Below, piece by piece: positions 35,034-43,616 of a stretch of 64,000 bases of DNA. The stretch spans positions 124,001-188,000 of the forward strand of contig NZ_FYEA01000009.1 of assembly GCF_900187605.1 (NCBI RefSeq), read 5' to 3'. Origin of the DNA: Pseudomonas sp. Irchel 3H7 (GTDB lineage: Bacteria; Pseudomonadota; Gammaproteobacteria; Pseudomonadales; Pseudomonadaceae). Below the pieces are notes generated by a model. The model worked only from the letters and a program-made list of their open reading frames with translations, ran no database searches and had not been told where the DNA came from. Every line of letters begins with the position of its first letter. The stretch's first letter is position 1. Position numbers and translations under genes: made by a program.

Positions 35034-36788
35034 TCAAAGTGACTTCCACAACGAATCAAAATCCTCCTCGCTCCCGCCATTGCGCGCAGTCTCCAGCGAG
35101 CGATAGGCGAACTGATTGAAGCTGTGTGTACTCGCCACCCGCCGATCCAGCCCGGCGCGGTGCTCTTCGCCCTGGGTGTTGATCATCACCTTGTTGCCTT
35201 CCTGAAACGGCAAGCGCGGTGCCAGCAAGGTTGCCGGTAGATCGATCGCGCTGATCTCCGGTAACAATAATCCGCGCAAATACTGACTGTGATCGTCCCG
35301 CGAGCGCACCAGTTGCAGGCCGCAAGGCTGGGCATGTGGCGCCACCAGTTCAATACCCATTTGCGTGCCGCCGCCGCGTACCTGGCGGATCCAGCGAATG
35401 ACCGCGATGCTCCAGCCCAGACTGACACTGTCCTGGATGCCGAGCATTTCTCCGGCCTGCAACTCGGCGGGCACTTCATTTGGCCACGCCAGGCAGTATC
35501 CGCCGGGGCTGTGATTGATCACCGGCAGGACATGGGTCGGGTAGTGCGGCGTACTGTCCGTGCCGTTTTCATCCTCGGGCAAATGGTCGTACTGGATTTC
35601 CTCGTACGGCAAAAACACATCAGCCTTGCTCTGCGGTGCCGCGTCGAAGGCCTGGCTCCAACTGTCCTTTTCACCCTTGATCACGGCGCTGCTGAAGTTC
35701 GCCGAGCGCGTTCCGGGATGTTTGAGCAGTTCGCTGAAGCTGCGCTCGCCACCGAGGTAGAAGTGCAGAGCGCTCATGCCCACACACACGGTCAGATGGC
35801 CCTGGCCGACGGTGCGCTGAAAACTGCGCTCGGCGGCCTGTCCCCAAGTGGCATGCAGGTGCTGCAGGGTATCGAGGCTCAGTCCGGTCGGCACTGGCAG
35901 GGGGGGTGAGGTGTGCTGATGCTGCAAATGCGCTTCGATGGCGTTCACCAGCGGCTGCGGATCGAAGCCGAGCAATCCGGCCTGTTTTTCGTTGCGAAAC
36001 ATGTTGCGGTAGCGCGGGCCGGCATCGATTGTCGGGCTGATCGCAAACAGGCCTTCGCTCGTACGGCCGGGATGCAATTTGAGCAGGGCACTCCACGGCT
36101 CGATTACTTCGGCCAATCGGGCGATCTGGTTTTGCCGCAATTGATTGCAGCGTGCGCTGCCCAGCAGCAGAGCGGCGATGTAAGTCTGTTCGAAACTGAG
36201 TTCGGTGGTGAGGCTGGCGAGGTCGTCATGGACCCGGCGCTGTTGGAGCTGCAGTTCGCAGGCGGTGCGATACAGCTGATGCAGTTCGAACCACACATGC
36301 TCCGGCGGCGAGCTATACAGCTGCGTGGCGCGCAGCAACTGGCCTTTGAGTGCATGGGCCGCCCGTTGCAGGGCCGTGCTGACCAATGCCGCGCGATCCT
36401 TGCTGTACTTCGGCGCAATCCGCAGCACGATCTGTTTATAGCCGATGGCCAGATGGCTTTGCAGCGCCTGGCACAGATTGCTGATTTTGCGCGAACGTTC
36501 GTCGAGCATGATCGCTTGATGCAGGAAGTGTCGTTCCAGATGCTGGCAGACGAAATAAACCTCGGGGCGCAACAGCTCCAGCAGGTTGAGGCGGTTGTCG
36601 CTGGGTGTGAGCAATTGGTTGAGTTCGCCCAGGCCTTGATACAGCAGGCGAGCGGTTTCGCCGATGTTGGCCTTGGGCAGGCCGGCGATCCAGCGCTTGA
36701 GGTCGCGCGGGGTGGCTTCGCAAAACGACAGGCGCGATTGCGTCGGGATCGAGGCGCGCAACGGTGGGGGAGAGATGGTCTGGCTCAT
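35034..36788 (-). CDS. Conserved protein with C-terminal PilZ-like region
   Basis: This protein has 584 residues from the chosen ATG (MSQTISPPPLRAS); an upstream ATG would add 15 hydrophobic residues. Seen: a helical N-terminal two thirds and, from about residue 425, a beta-rich part with HSPGGYCLAWPNEVPAELQA and LGWSIAVIRWIRQVRGGGTQ followed by MGIELV. That is the NxSxxG...W...GxG(I/V)E(L/F) pattern of PilZ c-di-GMP domains. P. aeruginosa encodes a homologue (PA4958) next to fimX. Whether it binds c-di-GMP here is inference; the Arg residues needed before the barrel are not clear. It ends next to the REP pair. Confidence 0.55.
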   Translation of the reverse strand: MSQTISPPPLRASIPTQSRLSFCEATPRDLKRWIAGLPKANIGETARLLYQGLGELNQLLTPSDNRLNLLELLRPEVYFVCQHLERHFLHQAIMLDERSRKISNLCQALQSHLAIGYKQIVLRIAPKYSKDRAALVSTALQRAAHALKGQLLRATQLYSSPPEHVWFELHQLYRTACELQLQQRRVHDDLASLTTELSFEQTYIAALLLGSARCNQLRQNQIARLAEVIEPWSALLKLHPGRTSEGLFAISPTIDAGPRYRNMFRNEKQAGLLGFDPQPLVNAIEAHLQHQHTSPPLPVPTGLSLDTLQHLHATWGQAAERSFQRTVGQGHLTVCVGMSALHFYLGGERSFSELLKHPGTRSANFSSAVIKGEKDSWSQAFDAAPQSKADVFLPYEEIQYDHLPEDENGTDSTPHYPTHVLPVINHSPGGYCLAWPNEVPAELQAGEMLGIQDSVSLGWSIAVIRWIRQVRGGGTQMGIELVAPHAQPCGLQLVRSRDDHSQYLRGLLLPEISAIDLPATLLAPRLPFQEGNKVMINTQGEEHRAGLDRRVASTHSFNQFAYRSLETARNGGSEEDFDSLWKSL

Positions 36789-36857
36789 GCCAAAAACCAT
36801 AGCAGCAAATAGTGGAATCTGCGGGACCAGCACAACGCTGCTCCCGCAAAATCTGCA

Positions 36858-37718
36858 TCAGGCTTTTGGCAGCGCCAGGCCTTGGCCCATCTGCACCGGC
36901 GAACCTGCCGCCAGCTCTTCAGCCCATTTCACCTGATCCGGCCCAAACAGCACGATGGCGGTCGAACCCAGTTTGAAGCGCCCCAGTTCCGCGCCTTTTT
37001 CCAGATGAATAGGCGCACGCGCAGCTTCGTCGTAGCGGAAGGTTTTCAGTTCGCGCTTCGGCGGCGTGACCAGACCGGCCCACACGGTTTCAATCGAAGC
37101 GACAATCATCGCGCCCACCAGCACCACGGCCATCGGCCCGCGCTCGGTGTCGAAGATGCACGCCACACGCTCGTTACGGGCGAACAGTTCCGGGACGTTT
37201 TCGGCGGTGGTCTGGTTGACCGAGAAAATCCGGCCCGGGATGTAGACCATTTCGCGCAGGGTGCCGGCCAGCGGCATGTGCACGCGGTGGTAGTCCTTTG
37301 GCGACAGGTAGATGGTGGCGAAGTCGCCGCCCATGAACGGCGCCGCATTGGCCGCATCACCGCCGAGCAGTTCCAGCACGCTGAAGCTGTGGCCCTTGGC
37401 CTGGAACACGCGACCGTGCTCGATCGGGCCGAGCTGGCTGACCGCACCGTCGGCCGGGCTGAGGATCGCGCCCGGGGTTTCGTCCAGCGGACGCGCGCCG
37501 TCTTTCAGAGCGCGGGTGAAGAAGGCATTGAAGTGCTCGTAAGCGGTCAGGTCTTCGACCAGTGCTTGCGACATGTCCACCTGGTAACGCTTGGCGAACC
37601 ACTGGGTAAAGGCATTCTTGAACCAGCGCACGCGGCACTCGGCAATGCAGCCGGCCAGGCGCGACAGCAGGTGATGAGGCAGCAGGTACTGGCTGAGGAT
37701 AAACAGACGCTCTTTCAT
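36858..37718 (-). CDS. psd: Phosphatidylserine decarboxylase proenzyme
   Basis: This 286-residue inner-membrane enzyme makes phosphatidylethanolamine. It cleaves itself at the LGST motif (Ser252 becomes the pyruvoyl group), visible in KLGSTAIVLFG near the C-terminus. Other family marks are FFTRALKDGARPLDE near 69, SPADGAVSQLG near 87 and YLSPKDYHRVHMPLAGTLRE near 137. The rhodanese gene lies 18 bases upstream on the same strand, and the two are likely co-transcribed, as in P. aeruginosa (PA4956-PA4957). Confidence 0.96.
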   Translation of the reverse strand: MKERLFILSQYLLPHHLLSRLAGCIAECRVRWFKNAFTQWFAKRYQVDMSQALVEDLTAYEHFNAFFTRALKDGARPLDETPGAILSPADGAVSQLGPIEHGRVFQAKGHSFSVLELLGGDAANAAPFMGGDFATIYLSPKDYHRVHMPLAGTLREMVYIPGRIFSVNQTTAENVPELFARNERVACIFDTERGPMAVVLVGAMIVASIETVWAGLVTPPKRELKTFRYDEAARAPIHLEKGAELGRFKLGSTAIVLFGPDQVKWAEELAAGSPVQMGQGLALPKA

Positions 37719-37736
37719 TAGTTGTCCTTAAAAACC

Positions 37737-38552
37737 TTAAATCTCGACGGGCGTGTCAGGGTGGTTGCCCCATTCGCCCCAGGAACCGGCGTAGCCCTTG
37801 ACCCGCGGATAACCGAGGGATTTGGCCACCAGATAAGTGAAGCCCGACCGGTGATGGGTCTGGCAGTGGGTAATGATTTCTTTGTCCTTGGTGATCCCGA
37901 GGTCTTCGAGGATCTGCGGCATGTCGGTGCGAATGCGCAGCTGACGGGCCTTGTCCATGCCGGCAGTCCATTCGAAATTGACCGCGCCGGGGATGTGCCC
38001 AGCCTTGGCGGCCAGCACTTTCTCACCGGAATACTCCAGCGGCCCGCGCGCATCCCAGATCGCCAGATCAGCAGCACCGAGACGGCTTTGCAAATATTCG
38101 CGCGTGGCAGTCGGCCCGTCGTGCAAGGTCAACGGCAGCGGGCCACCGACGGCTGCAGGCACCTGGATCGACATCGGCATGCCATCTGCCAGCCATGCCG
38201 GCAGACCACCGTCTATATAGTGGTACTTGTCGTGACCGATCACGTCGAGCAACCAGATGAAGCGCCCGGCCCAGCCGCCGCCCTCGTCGTCATAGACCAC
38301 GTAGACCGCATCTTTGCGGTGGCCCAGTTCACCGAACAGAGCTTCCAGATCGGCTTTGGCCGGCAGCAGACCCGGCGCCGGCGGCTGACCGAGCTGGGTG
38401 CGTTTCGGGTCGACAAAGCGTGCGCCGGGCAGATGACCTTCGGTGTAGCGGGCAGCGCTGGTCAGATCCACCAGAATCAGTTCAGGGGAATCGAGGCGCG
38501 GGAGCAGGTCGCTCGGCTCGATGACGAGCGGCAAGCCAGAGAAGTCAGACAT
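37737..38552 (-). CDS. rhdA: Thiosulfate sulfurtransferase (rhodanese) RhdA
   Basis: This 271-residue two-domain rhodanese has its catalytic Cys at position 230 in CQTHHRSGF, the active-site loop known from Azotobacter and Pseudomonas RhdA. Substrates are thiosulfate and cyanide or other thiophilic acceptors; the enzyme may protect cyanogenic pseudomonads. The start giving MSDFSGLPLVIEPSDL matches the family; an in-frame ATG 18 bases upstream is less likely. It is upstream of and close to psd. Confidence 0.95.
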   Translation of the reverse strand: MSDFSGLPLVIEPSDLLPRLDSPELILVDLTSAARYTEGHLPGARFVDPKRTQLGQPPAPGLLPAKADLEALFGELGHRKDAVYVVYDDEGGGWAGRFIWLLDVIGHDKYHYIDGGLPAWLADGMPMSIQVPAAVGGPLPLTLHDGPTATREYLQSRLGAADLAIWDARGPLEYSGEKVLAAKAGHIPGAVNFEWTAGMDKARQLRIRTDMPQILEDLGITKDKEIITHCQTHHRSGFTYLVAKSLGYPRVKGYAGSWGEWGNHPDTPVEI

Positions 38553-38594
38553 GTGAGGTCTCCAGAGCACAAAGGGGGGAATTGTAGCGCAGCC

Positions 38595-40133
38595 TCATCG
38601 GCCACGGCTGCTAAAGCTGTGCAGGGCTTTTTCGATGCACTGCGCGGTTTTGCCAAAGGCCTGCACGGTGATGTCGGCGAACGGCCCGCCGCCCTGATCG
38701 GCGACGACGATCATGATCACCCGCCCGTTGTTGACCAGTGAACGCAGGAATAGATGCTCGCCGCGAAACAGCGTGCGCAGGCTCGCTGGCAGCAGGGCGG
38801 AGAATTGCGCATCGTTCTCTGGAGTGATGCGTACCTGCGCCTGTTGCGCAAGCAGCCGTTGCAGGACCTTGCTCTGACCGACGACAAAATTCAGCGCCGC
38901 CGCTTCTTTCGGCAGCCCGGCGGTTTGATGCACGCGCAGATTGGACTGCGTGCGGTCGGCCATCAGGATCATTACGCGGCGCATGCCGCTGGCGACCAAT
39001 GCGTCGCGAGCGGCGACCGTCAGGCTCATGGCATTGGTGAAGCGGCTCGGTTCTGCGAGCAGTTCGGCGCATTGCTTGCGCCACTGGCCCAGGTCTTCAG
39101 CGGTGGGCGCGGCGGCCGGCAACATGCCGGCCGGCAAACGACGGGTGCCCCACGGCCACAGCAACGAAACCGCCGGGTGCCACAAGTCCGGCATCGCATG
39201 ATGACGCGCGCTGTTGGCGGCTTGCTGGTGCAACTGTTGTTGCACCTCGTCCATGGAAATCTGCAGATACAGGCTGGTCAGGTACTGCCAGCGTTCGCTG
39301 TGCGGACTGTCCCAGGCCTGTTGCGCCGACAGTGCCAGACCGTTGGCCAGCAGCACGGTGTTGGCCGGCTGATTGAGCCAGCGGCGCAGGGTCGGATCAT
39401 CGTCGAGGCGGTTTTGCTGGCGCAGCGGATGTTCGCTGTCACGGGCGATGCGCAGGACTTTGACCAGTTCGCGCTGTTCGCTGAGCAGCAGTTTATAGCC
39501 CTGCTGCACCCAGATCGGCAGGTGCCAGACTTGCACCAGCGCCTCGGCGATTTTCAGCAGGCGCACGCCGAACAATTGCTTCTCGACCACGCGCGCCGAT
39601 TCGCCCTTGTGGATAACCCGCAGTTCCCATTCTTCAAGCAATTGCGGATAGGTCAGCGCCAACGGCCACAGCGGCGACAGAAACAGCAGGCTGCCCCAAT
39701 GAATGTCCTGCCACAGCCGCGCCAGGCGACTGGCGAAAAAACCGTTGGCCTGTTGCGTCGCGTGCTGGCTGATCATCTGCAATTGGCGCAGGGCCTTGGG
39801 GATTTGCATCTGCGGTTCAGCGGGCAGGCGCGCCAGCAGTTCTTCGGTCCGTGCCAGGCCCAGACGATTGATCGCCACCTCGAGATTTTCCGCTGGTGTG
39901 GCCATGGTGCCGTGGGTGTGACGATTCGCCTCACGGATGATGCTCAAGGCCAGTGCCGGGCTGTCCTGCATCAGGTCGGCGATGTCGCGCAGCGAGCTGC
40001 GATTGTCACGGATCGCCCGGCAGACTTTGTCGTGAGCCTCTTGCGGCACGGGCAGTCGCACGCCATCGAGCAACTTTACCCAGCCGTCGAGCGTGGTCGG
40101 TTTTGCGTGTGGGACGTTCGTTTCATTAGCCAT
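38595..40133 (-). CDS. HDOD-domain protein
   Basis: This 512-residue protein carries an N-terminal HDOD domain: VRLPVPQEAHDKVCRAIRDN near 25, LMQDSPALALSIIREANR near 58 and AINRLGLARTEELLARLP near 88. The catalytic His-Asp pair of true HD phosphohydrolases is not seen, as expected for HDOD. The C-terminal half, from about 330, resembles a GAF-like sensor (RDALVASGMRRVMILMADRT). Homologues lie between rhdA and motA in Pseudomonas (PA4955). HDOD proteins usually act as signal adaptors in motility or c-di-GMP pathways; placement beside motAB fits this, but is inference. Confidence 0.8.
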   Translation of the reverse strand: MANETNVPHAKPTTLDGWVKLLDGVRLPVPQEAHDKVCRAIRDNRSSLRDIADLMQDSPALALSIIREANRHTHGTMATPAENLEVAINRLGLARTEELLARLPAEPQMQIPKALRQLQMISQHATQQANGFFASRLARLWQDIHWGSLLFLSPLWPLALTYPQLLEEWELRVIHKGESARVVEKQLFGVRLLKIAEALVQVWHLPIWVQQGYKLLLSEQRELVKVLRIARDSEHPLRQQNRLDDDPTLRRWLNQPANTVLLANGLALSAQQAWDSPHSERWQYLTSLYLQISMDEVQQQLHQQAANSARHHAMPDLWHPAVSLLWPWGTRRLPAGMLPAAAPTAEDLGQWRKQCAELLAEPSRFTNAMSLTVAARDALVASGMRRVMILMADRTQSNLRVHQTAGLPKEAAALNFVVGQSKVLQRLLAQQAQVRITPENDAQFSALLPASLRTLFRGEHLFLRSLVNNGRVIMIVVADQGGGPFADITVQAFGKTAQCIEKALHSFSSRGR

Positions 40134-40204
40134 GTCTGGACGGGATCTTCACTGACTGTAGACGCGCCCGGCATGGGCTAAATTGGCTTTTCGCCTGAAC
40201 TGGC

Positions 40205-40231
40205 TATAGTCTGGCGCAGTTTTGCCGATAA
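40205..40231 (+). promoter_or_regulatory. FliA (sigma-28) promoter for motAB
   Basis: TATAGTCT at 40205-40212 and GCCGATAA at 40224-40231 are separated by 11 bases. They match the flagellar sigma-28 consensus TAAAGTTT-N11-GCCGATAA at 14 of 16 positions. The site lies about 70 bp before the motA start. Confidence 0.85.
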
Positions 40232-40299
40232 GTAGAAGAAGAGATTTTTTAACTTCCGAATATGACCTTGAACCCGACTTAAGTAAGTACTTTCTACCT

Positions 40300-41151
40300 A
40301 TGGCTAAAATTATCGGCATCATCGTCGTATTCGCGAGCGTGCTCGGCGGATACGTGCTCTCCCACGGCAAGATTGCCGCCCTGATCCAGCCCTTTGAGGT
40401 GTTGATCATCGGTGGTGCGGCACTGGGTGCATTCCTGCAGGCCAACCCCGGCTACATGACGATGCACGTGCTCAAGAAATCCCTGAGCATGTTCAGTTCG
40501 CGCTTCAGCCACACGTTCTATCTGGAAGTGCTCGGGCTGATCTACGAGATCCTCAACAAGAGCCGCCGCGAAGGCATGATGGCCATCGAAGGCGACATCG
40601 AAGACGCCGCTGCGAGCCCGATCTTCGCCAAGTACCCGGCGGTGCTCAAAGACGAGCGCATGACCGCGTTCATTTGCGATTACCTGCGCATCATGTCGTC
40701 CGGCAACATGGCCCCGCACGAGCTGGAAGGCTTGTTCGACATGGAACTGTACAGCCTCAAGGAAGACCTTGAGCATCCATCCCACGCGGTGAACGGCATC
40801 GCCGACGCCATGCCGGGTTTCGGTATCGTTGCGGCGGTACTCGGTATCGTGGTGACCATGGCCTCGCTGGGTGAAGGTGACCAGAAATCCATCGGTCTGC
40901 ACGTCGGTGCGGCACTGGTAGGTACCTTCTTCGGTATTCTCGCGGCCTACGGTTTCTTCGGCCCGCTGGCGCATTCGCTGGCGCACGATGCCAAGGAAGA
41001 GCTGAACGTCTACGAAGCCATCAAGGCCTCGTTGGTGGCTTCGGCTTCCGGCATGCCGCCATCGCTGGCGGTCGAGTTCGGTCGCAAGGTGCTGTACCCG
41101 GCTCACCGTCCAAGCTTTGCCGAGCTGGAACAAGCCGTTCGCGGTCGCTAA
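40300..41151 (+). CDS. motA: Flagellar motor stator protein MotA
   Basis: This 283-residue inner-membrane stator subunit has four membrane helices; with MotB it conducts protons to turn the flagellum. Seen: the first helix (IIGIIVVFASVLGGYVLSHG), the cytoplasmic loop with rotor-contacting charged residues, and PGFGIVAAVLGIVVTMASLG with GAALVGTFFGILAAYGFFGP, helices 3 and 4. The ATG at 40300 gives the usual MAKIIGI start; an upstream frame extension includes the promoter and is not coding. MotB follows after 3 bases. Confidence 0.97.
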   Translation: MAKIIGIIVVFASVLGGYVLSHGKIAALIQPFEVLIIGGAALGAFLQANPGYMTMHVLKKSLSMFSSRFSHTFYLEVLGLIYEILNKSRREGMMAIEGDIEDAAASPIFAKYPAVLKDERMTAFICDYLRIMSSGNMAPHELEGLFDMELYSLKEDLEHPSHAVNGIADAMPGFGIVAAVLGIVVTMASLGEGDQKSIGLHVGAALVGTFFGILAAYGFFGPLAHSLAHDAKEELNVYEAIKASLVASASGMPPSLAVEFGRKVLYPAHRPSFAELEQAVRGR

Positions 41152-41154
41152 GAA

Positions 41155-42210
41155 ATGGAAAATAATCAGCCGATTATCATCAAGCGCGTCAAGCGCATAG
41201 CCGGCGGGCATCACGGCGGGGCGTGGAAAATCGCCTTCGCCGACTTCGCCACGGCGATGATGGCGTTCTTCCTGGTGTTGTGGCTGCTGTCTACCGCAAC
41301 GCCGGAGCAGAAGATCGCCATCGCCGGTTATTTCAAAGACCCGGTCGGCTTCTCTGAAAGCGGTACGCCGTACATCATTGACCTGGGCGGCACGCCGACC
41401 CTGGCGCCGGAAAACACCCTCAACCCGGAAGTGAAGTCGCAGCCGCAACCCGACAAGGTCACGGTCGACACCGAGCAGGTTGAAGGCATGGCCGAGCAGG
41501 TCGAGAAGGAACGTCTGGAGCTGCTCCTGCAAGAACTGCAGAACAAGGTCGACGAGAACCCGCAACTGCAGAAGTTCAAGGATCAGATTCTCTTCGAGAT
41601 CACGCCGAACGGCTTGCGCATCCAGATCATGGACGCCGAGAACCGGCCGATGTTCGACTCCGGTTCTGCACGCCTGAAGCCGTACTTCGAAGACATCCTG
41701 CTGGCCATGGCTGACACCATCAAAGCCGTGCCGAACAAGATCAGCATCAGCGGCCACACCGATGCCAAGCCTTACACCGGCACGGGCGATTTCGGTAACT
41801 GGGAGCTGTCGGCCAACCGTGCCAACGCTGCGCGTCGTGCCTTGATCGCCGGTAGCTATCCGGATGCGCAAGTGGCGCGGGTAGTGGGTTATGCCTCGTC
41901 GGCGCTGTTCGACAAGGAAAACCCGTTCAACCCGGTCAACCGCCGCATCGACATTGTCGTGCTGACCAAGAAGGCCCAGGCGGCCATTGAAGGTGCGCAA
42001 GGTGCCGATCCGGCGAAACCGGCGGATCAGGGTCAGAACGGTGCTGCTCCGGCAGCGCCTGTCGACCCGAATGCACTGCCGGCGGATCAGCAACCGGTGC
42101 CAGCGCACGAACTGCGCGAACGCCTGAACCTGTTCGACGACGCCGCGCCGAAACCGGCCGGGCCGGGGAGTGCGGCGCCAGCGCCTGCTCCCCCAGCCCC
42201 CAAGCAGTGA
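41155..42210 (+). CDS. motB: Flagellar motor stator protein MotB
   Basis: This 351-residue stator subunit has one membrane helix; the proton-carrying Asp30 is in FADFATAMMAFFLVLW. The C-terminal OmpA-like peptidoglycan-binding domain has SGHTDAKPYTGTGDFGNWEL near 198 and LSANRANAARRALI, ending around 280. A Pro/Ala-rich tail of about 70 residues extends to the end (for example APAPAPPAPKQ). It is co-transcribed with motA and ends before a clear terminator. Confidence 0.97.
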   Translation: MENNQPIIIKRVKRIAGGHHGGAWKIAFADFATAMMAFFLVLWLLSTATPEQKIAIAGYFKDPVGFSESGTPYIIDLGGTPTLAPENTLNPEVKSQPQPDKVTVDTEQVEGMAEQVEKERLELLLQELQNKVDENPQLQKFKDQILFEITPNGLRIQIMDAENRPMFDSGSARLKPYFEDILLAMADTIKAVPNKISISGHTDAKPYTGTGDFGNWELSANRANAARRALIAGSYPDAQVARVVGYASSALFDKENPFNPVNRRIDIVVLTKKAQAAIEGAQGADPAKPADQGQNGAAPAAPVDPNALPADQQPVPAHELRERLNLFDDAAPKPAGPGSAAPAPAPPAPKQ

Positions 42211-42215
42211 TTCAC

Positions 42216-42243
42216 AAAAAGCCACGGTCACCGTGGCTTTTTT
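42216..42243 (+). terminator. Intrinsic terminator of motAB
   Basis: GCCACGG and CCGTGGC pair around a 3-base loop (42221-42237), preceded by AAAAA and followed by a run of six T. Confidence 0.9.
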
Positions 42244-42300
42244 GTATCTGCCTGCGTCGCAATGACCAGTCGCAGTTTTCGCAATCACGGAAGATCAGTT

Positions 42301-43434
42301 ATGGAAAGACTCAAAGCCTATTTTCAACGGCATGGCAACGCACCCTTCAAGTTTGGCGAGGGGCGGGTCAGTGGCTATATTTCGGCCACCCTCGGGCTGT
42401 TGAGCCTGCTGGCGGTGTTCTGCTTTCTCTTCCCGGAATGGCTGACCACGGCCGAACTGCGCAAGGTCTATGACGAGCAGTTCGCACGCACCACGCTGTT
42501 GCTCGGTCTGGTGCTGTCTTTCAGCCTCGGCACCCTGAATATCCTGCTGAACACACGCAAACGCCTGGGGATTACCGGTCTGGTTGCATCGGGGTTGGCG
42601 GTATTTCTCGGTGGTACCAATGTGCAGGTCAGCTCGATCGGGCAGACGCCTTATTCGCTGGGGCTGGACTGGTTTGTGCTGGCGCTGCTGGTGTCGGCCA
42701 TCGTGTTCATTCCTCTGGAGAAGCTCTACTCCAAGGATCCCGAGCAAAACATCCTGCGCCCCCACTGGCGCACCGACCTGACCTACTTTTTTGTTAGCCA
42801 CATGCTGGTGCAGTTCATCCTGATCTTCATCACCGCGTCCTCAAGCTACATCGCCGGTTGGGCGGTGTCGCCTGGCTTGCAGGCCAGCGTGCAAAGCCTG
42901 CCGTTGCTGGTGCAGTTTCTGCTGGCGATCCTGGTCGCCGATCTCGGTCAGTATTGGCTGCACCGGCTCTACCATGTCGTGCCATGGCTGTGGCGCATTC
43001 ACGCGGTGCATCACTCCAGCACGCACATGGACTGGCTCGCGGGTTCGCGCGTGCACTTCATCGAAATCCTGCTGACCCGCACCGGGGTGCTGGTGCCGTT
43101 GATGCTGCTGGGCTTCGCGCCGCAAGCGCTGAATGCCTATGTGATTCTGGTCGGTGTTCAAGCGGTGCTGGCTCACGCCAACGTGCGGATCAACGGCGGC
43201 TGGCTGAACTACCTGATCGTGCTGCCGCGTTATCACCATTGGCACCACGCCCGGCACAAGGACTACATCTACAAAAACTACGCGATCCACACGCCGCTGG
43301 TGGACATGCTGTTCGGTACGTTCAAGCTGCCGCCGAAAGAGTGGCCGGTGCGTTATGGCGTGTTTGGTAAGGAATTGCCGGGCGGGATTGTGCGTCAGCA
43401 TCTGTATGCGTTTCGCAAGCCTGAGCCGAAGTAG
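42301..43434 (+). CDS. Fatty-acid hydroxylase / sterol desaturase family membrane protein
   Basis: This 377-residue inner-membrane protein has several helices and the di-iron histidine clusters of the superfamily: HRLYH near residue 221, HAVHHSSTHMDW near 237 and HHWHHARH near 313. Members hydroxylate or desaturate lipids and aldehydes; some Pseudomonas relatives are plasmalogen- or ether-lipid-related, but the substrate is not predictable. The start at 42301 is preceded by GGAAGATCAGTT; the ATG at 42262 would add 13 residues. It lies in the variable motB-rsgA interval and is followed by a terminator. Confidence 0.82.
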   Translation: MERLKAYFQRHGNAPFKFGEGRVSGYISATLGLLSLLAVFCFLFPEWLTTAELRKVYDEQFARTTLLLGLVLSFSLGTLNILLNTRKRLGITGLVASGLAVFLGGTNVQVSSIGQTPYSLGLDWFVLALLVSAIVFIPLEKLYSKDPEQNILRPHWRTDLTYFFVSHMLVQFILIFITASSSYIAGWAVSPGLQASVQSLPLLVQFLLAILVADLGQYWLHRLYHVVPWLWRIHAVHHSSTHMDWLAGSRVHFIEILLTRTGVLVPLMLLGFAPQALNAYVILVGVQAVLAHANVRINGGWLNYLIVLPRYHHWHHARHKDYIYKNYAIHTPLVDMLFGTFKLPPKEWPVRYGVFGKELPGGIVRQHLYAFRKPEPK

Positions 43435-43450
43435 GTTCGGAGGTTGAAGA

Positions 43451-43479
43451 AAGCCGCGTTTGATTCGCGGCTTTTTTTT
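43451..43479 (+). terminator. Intrinsic terminator after the hydroxylase gene
   Basis: AAGCCGCG (43451-43458) and CGCGGCTT (43466-43473) form the stem, followed by a run of T. This sequence and the following bases are repeated imperfectly at 44512-44552, on the other side of dinD. Confidence 0.85.
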
Positions 43480-43496
43480 GCCTGCTGTCGATAGGC
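43453..43496 (+). repeat. Left imperfect direct repeat flanking dinD
   Basis: From the terminator stem (GCCGCGTTTGATTCGCGG) to TAGGC, this 44-base stretch matches 44512-44552 at about 36 of 41 aligned positions with one 3-base gap. The two copies bound dinD. Confidence 0.6.
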
Positions 43497-43573
43497 GGAC
43501 ACACTCTCGCCACCGCACTCATTGATAATATTCCGAGGCAGCTGCCAGTTGTTTTTCTGATGACTGCTGATGA

Positions 43574-43602
43574 ACCTAAACCACCTAAACCACCTAAACG
43601 AC
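43574..43602. repeat. Short tandem repeat before dinD
   Basis: Three adjacent copies of a 9-base unit (CCTAAACCA, about three times) precede the dinD ribosome-binding site. Confidence 0.7.
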
Positions 43603-43616
43603 AAGGAATCGTCACC

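Noticed and set aside
43497..43616. Possible LexA box upstream of dinD
   Set aside because: No CTG-N10-CAG pattern was found; only partial CTG half-sites occur.
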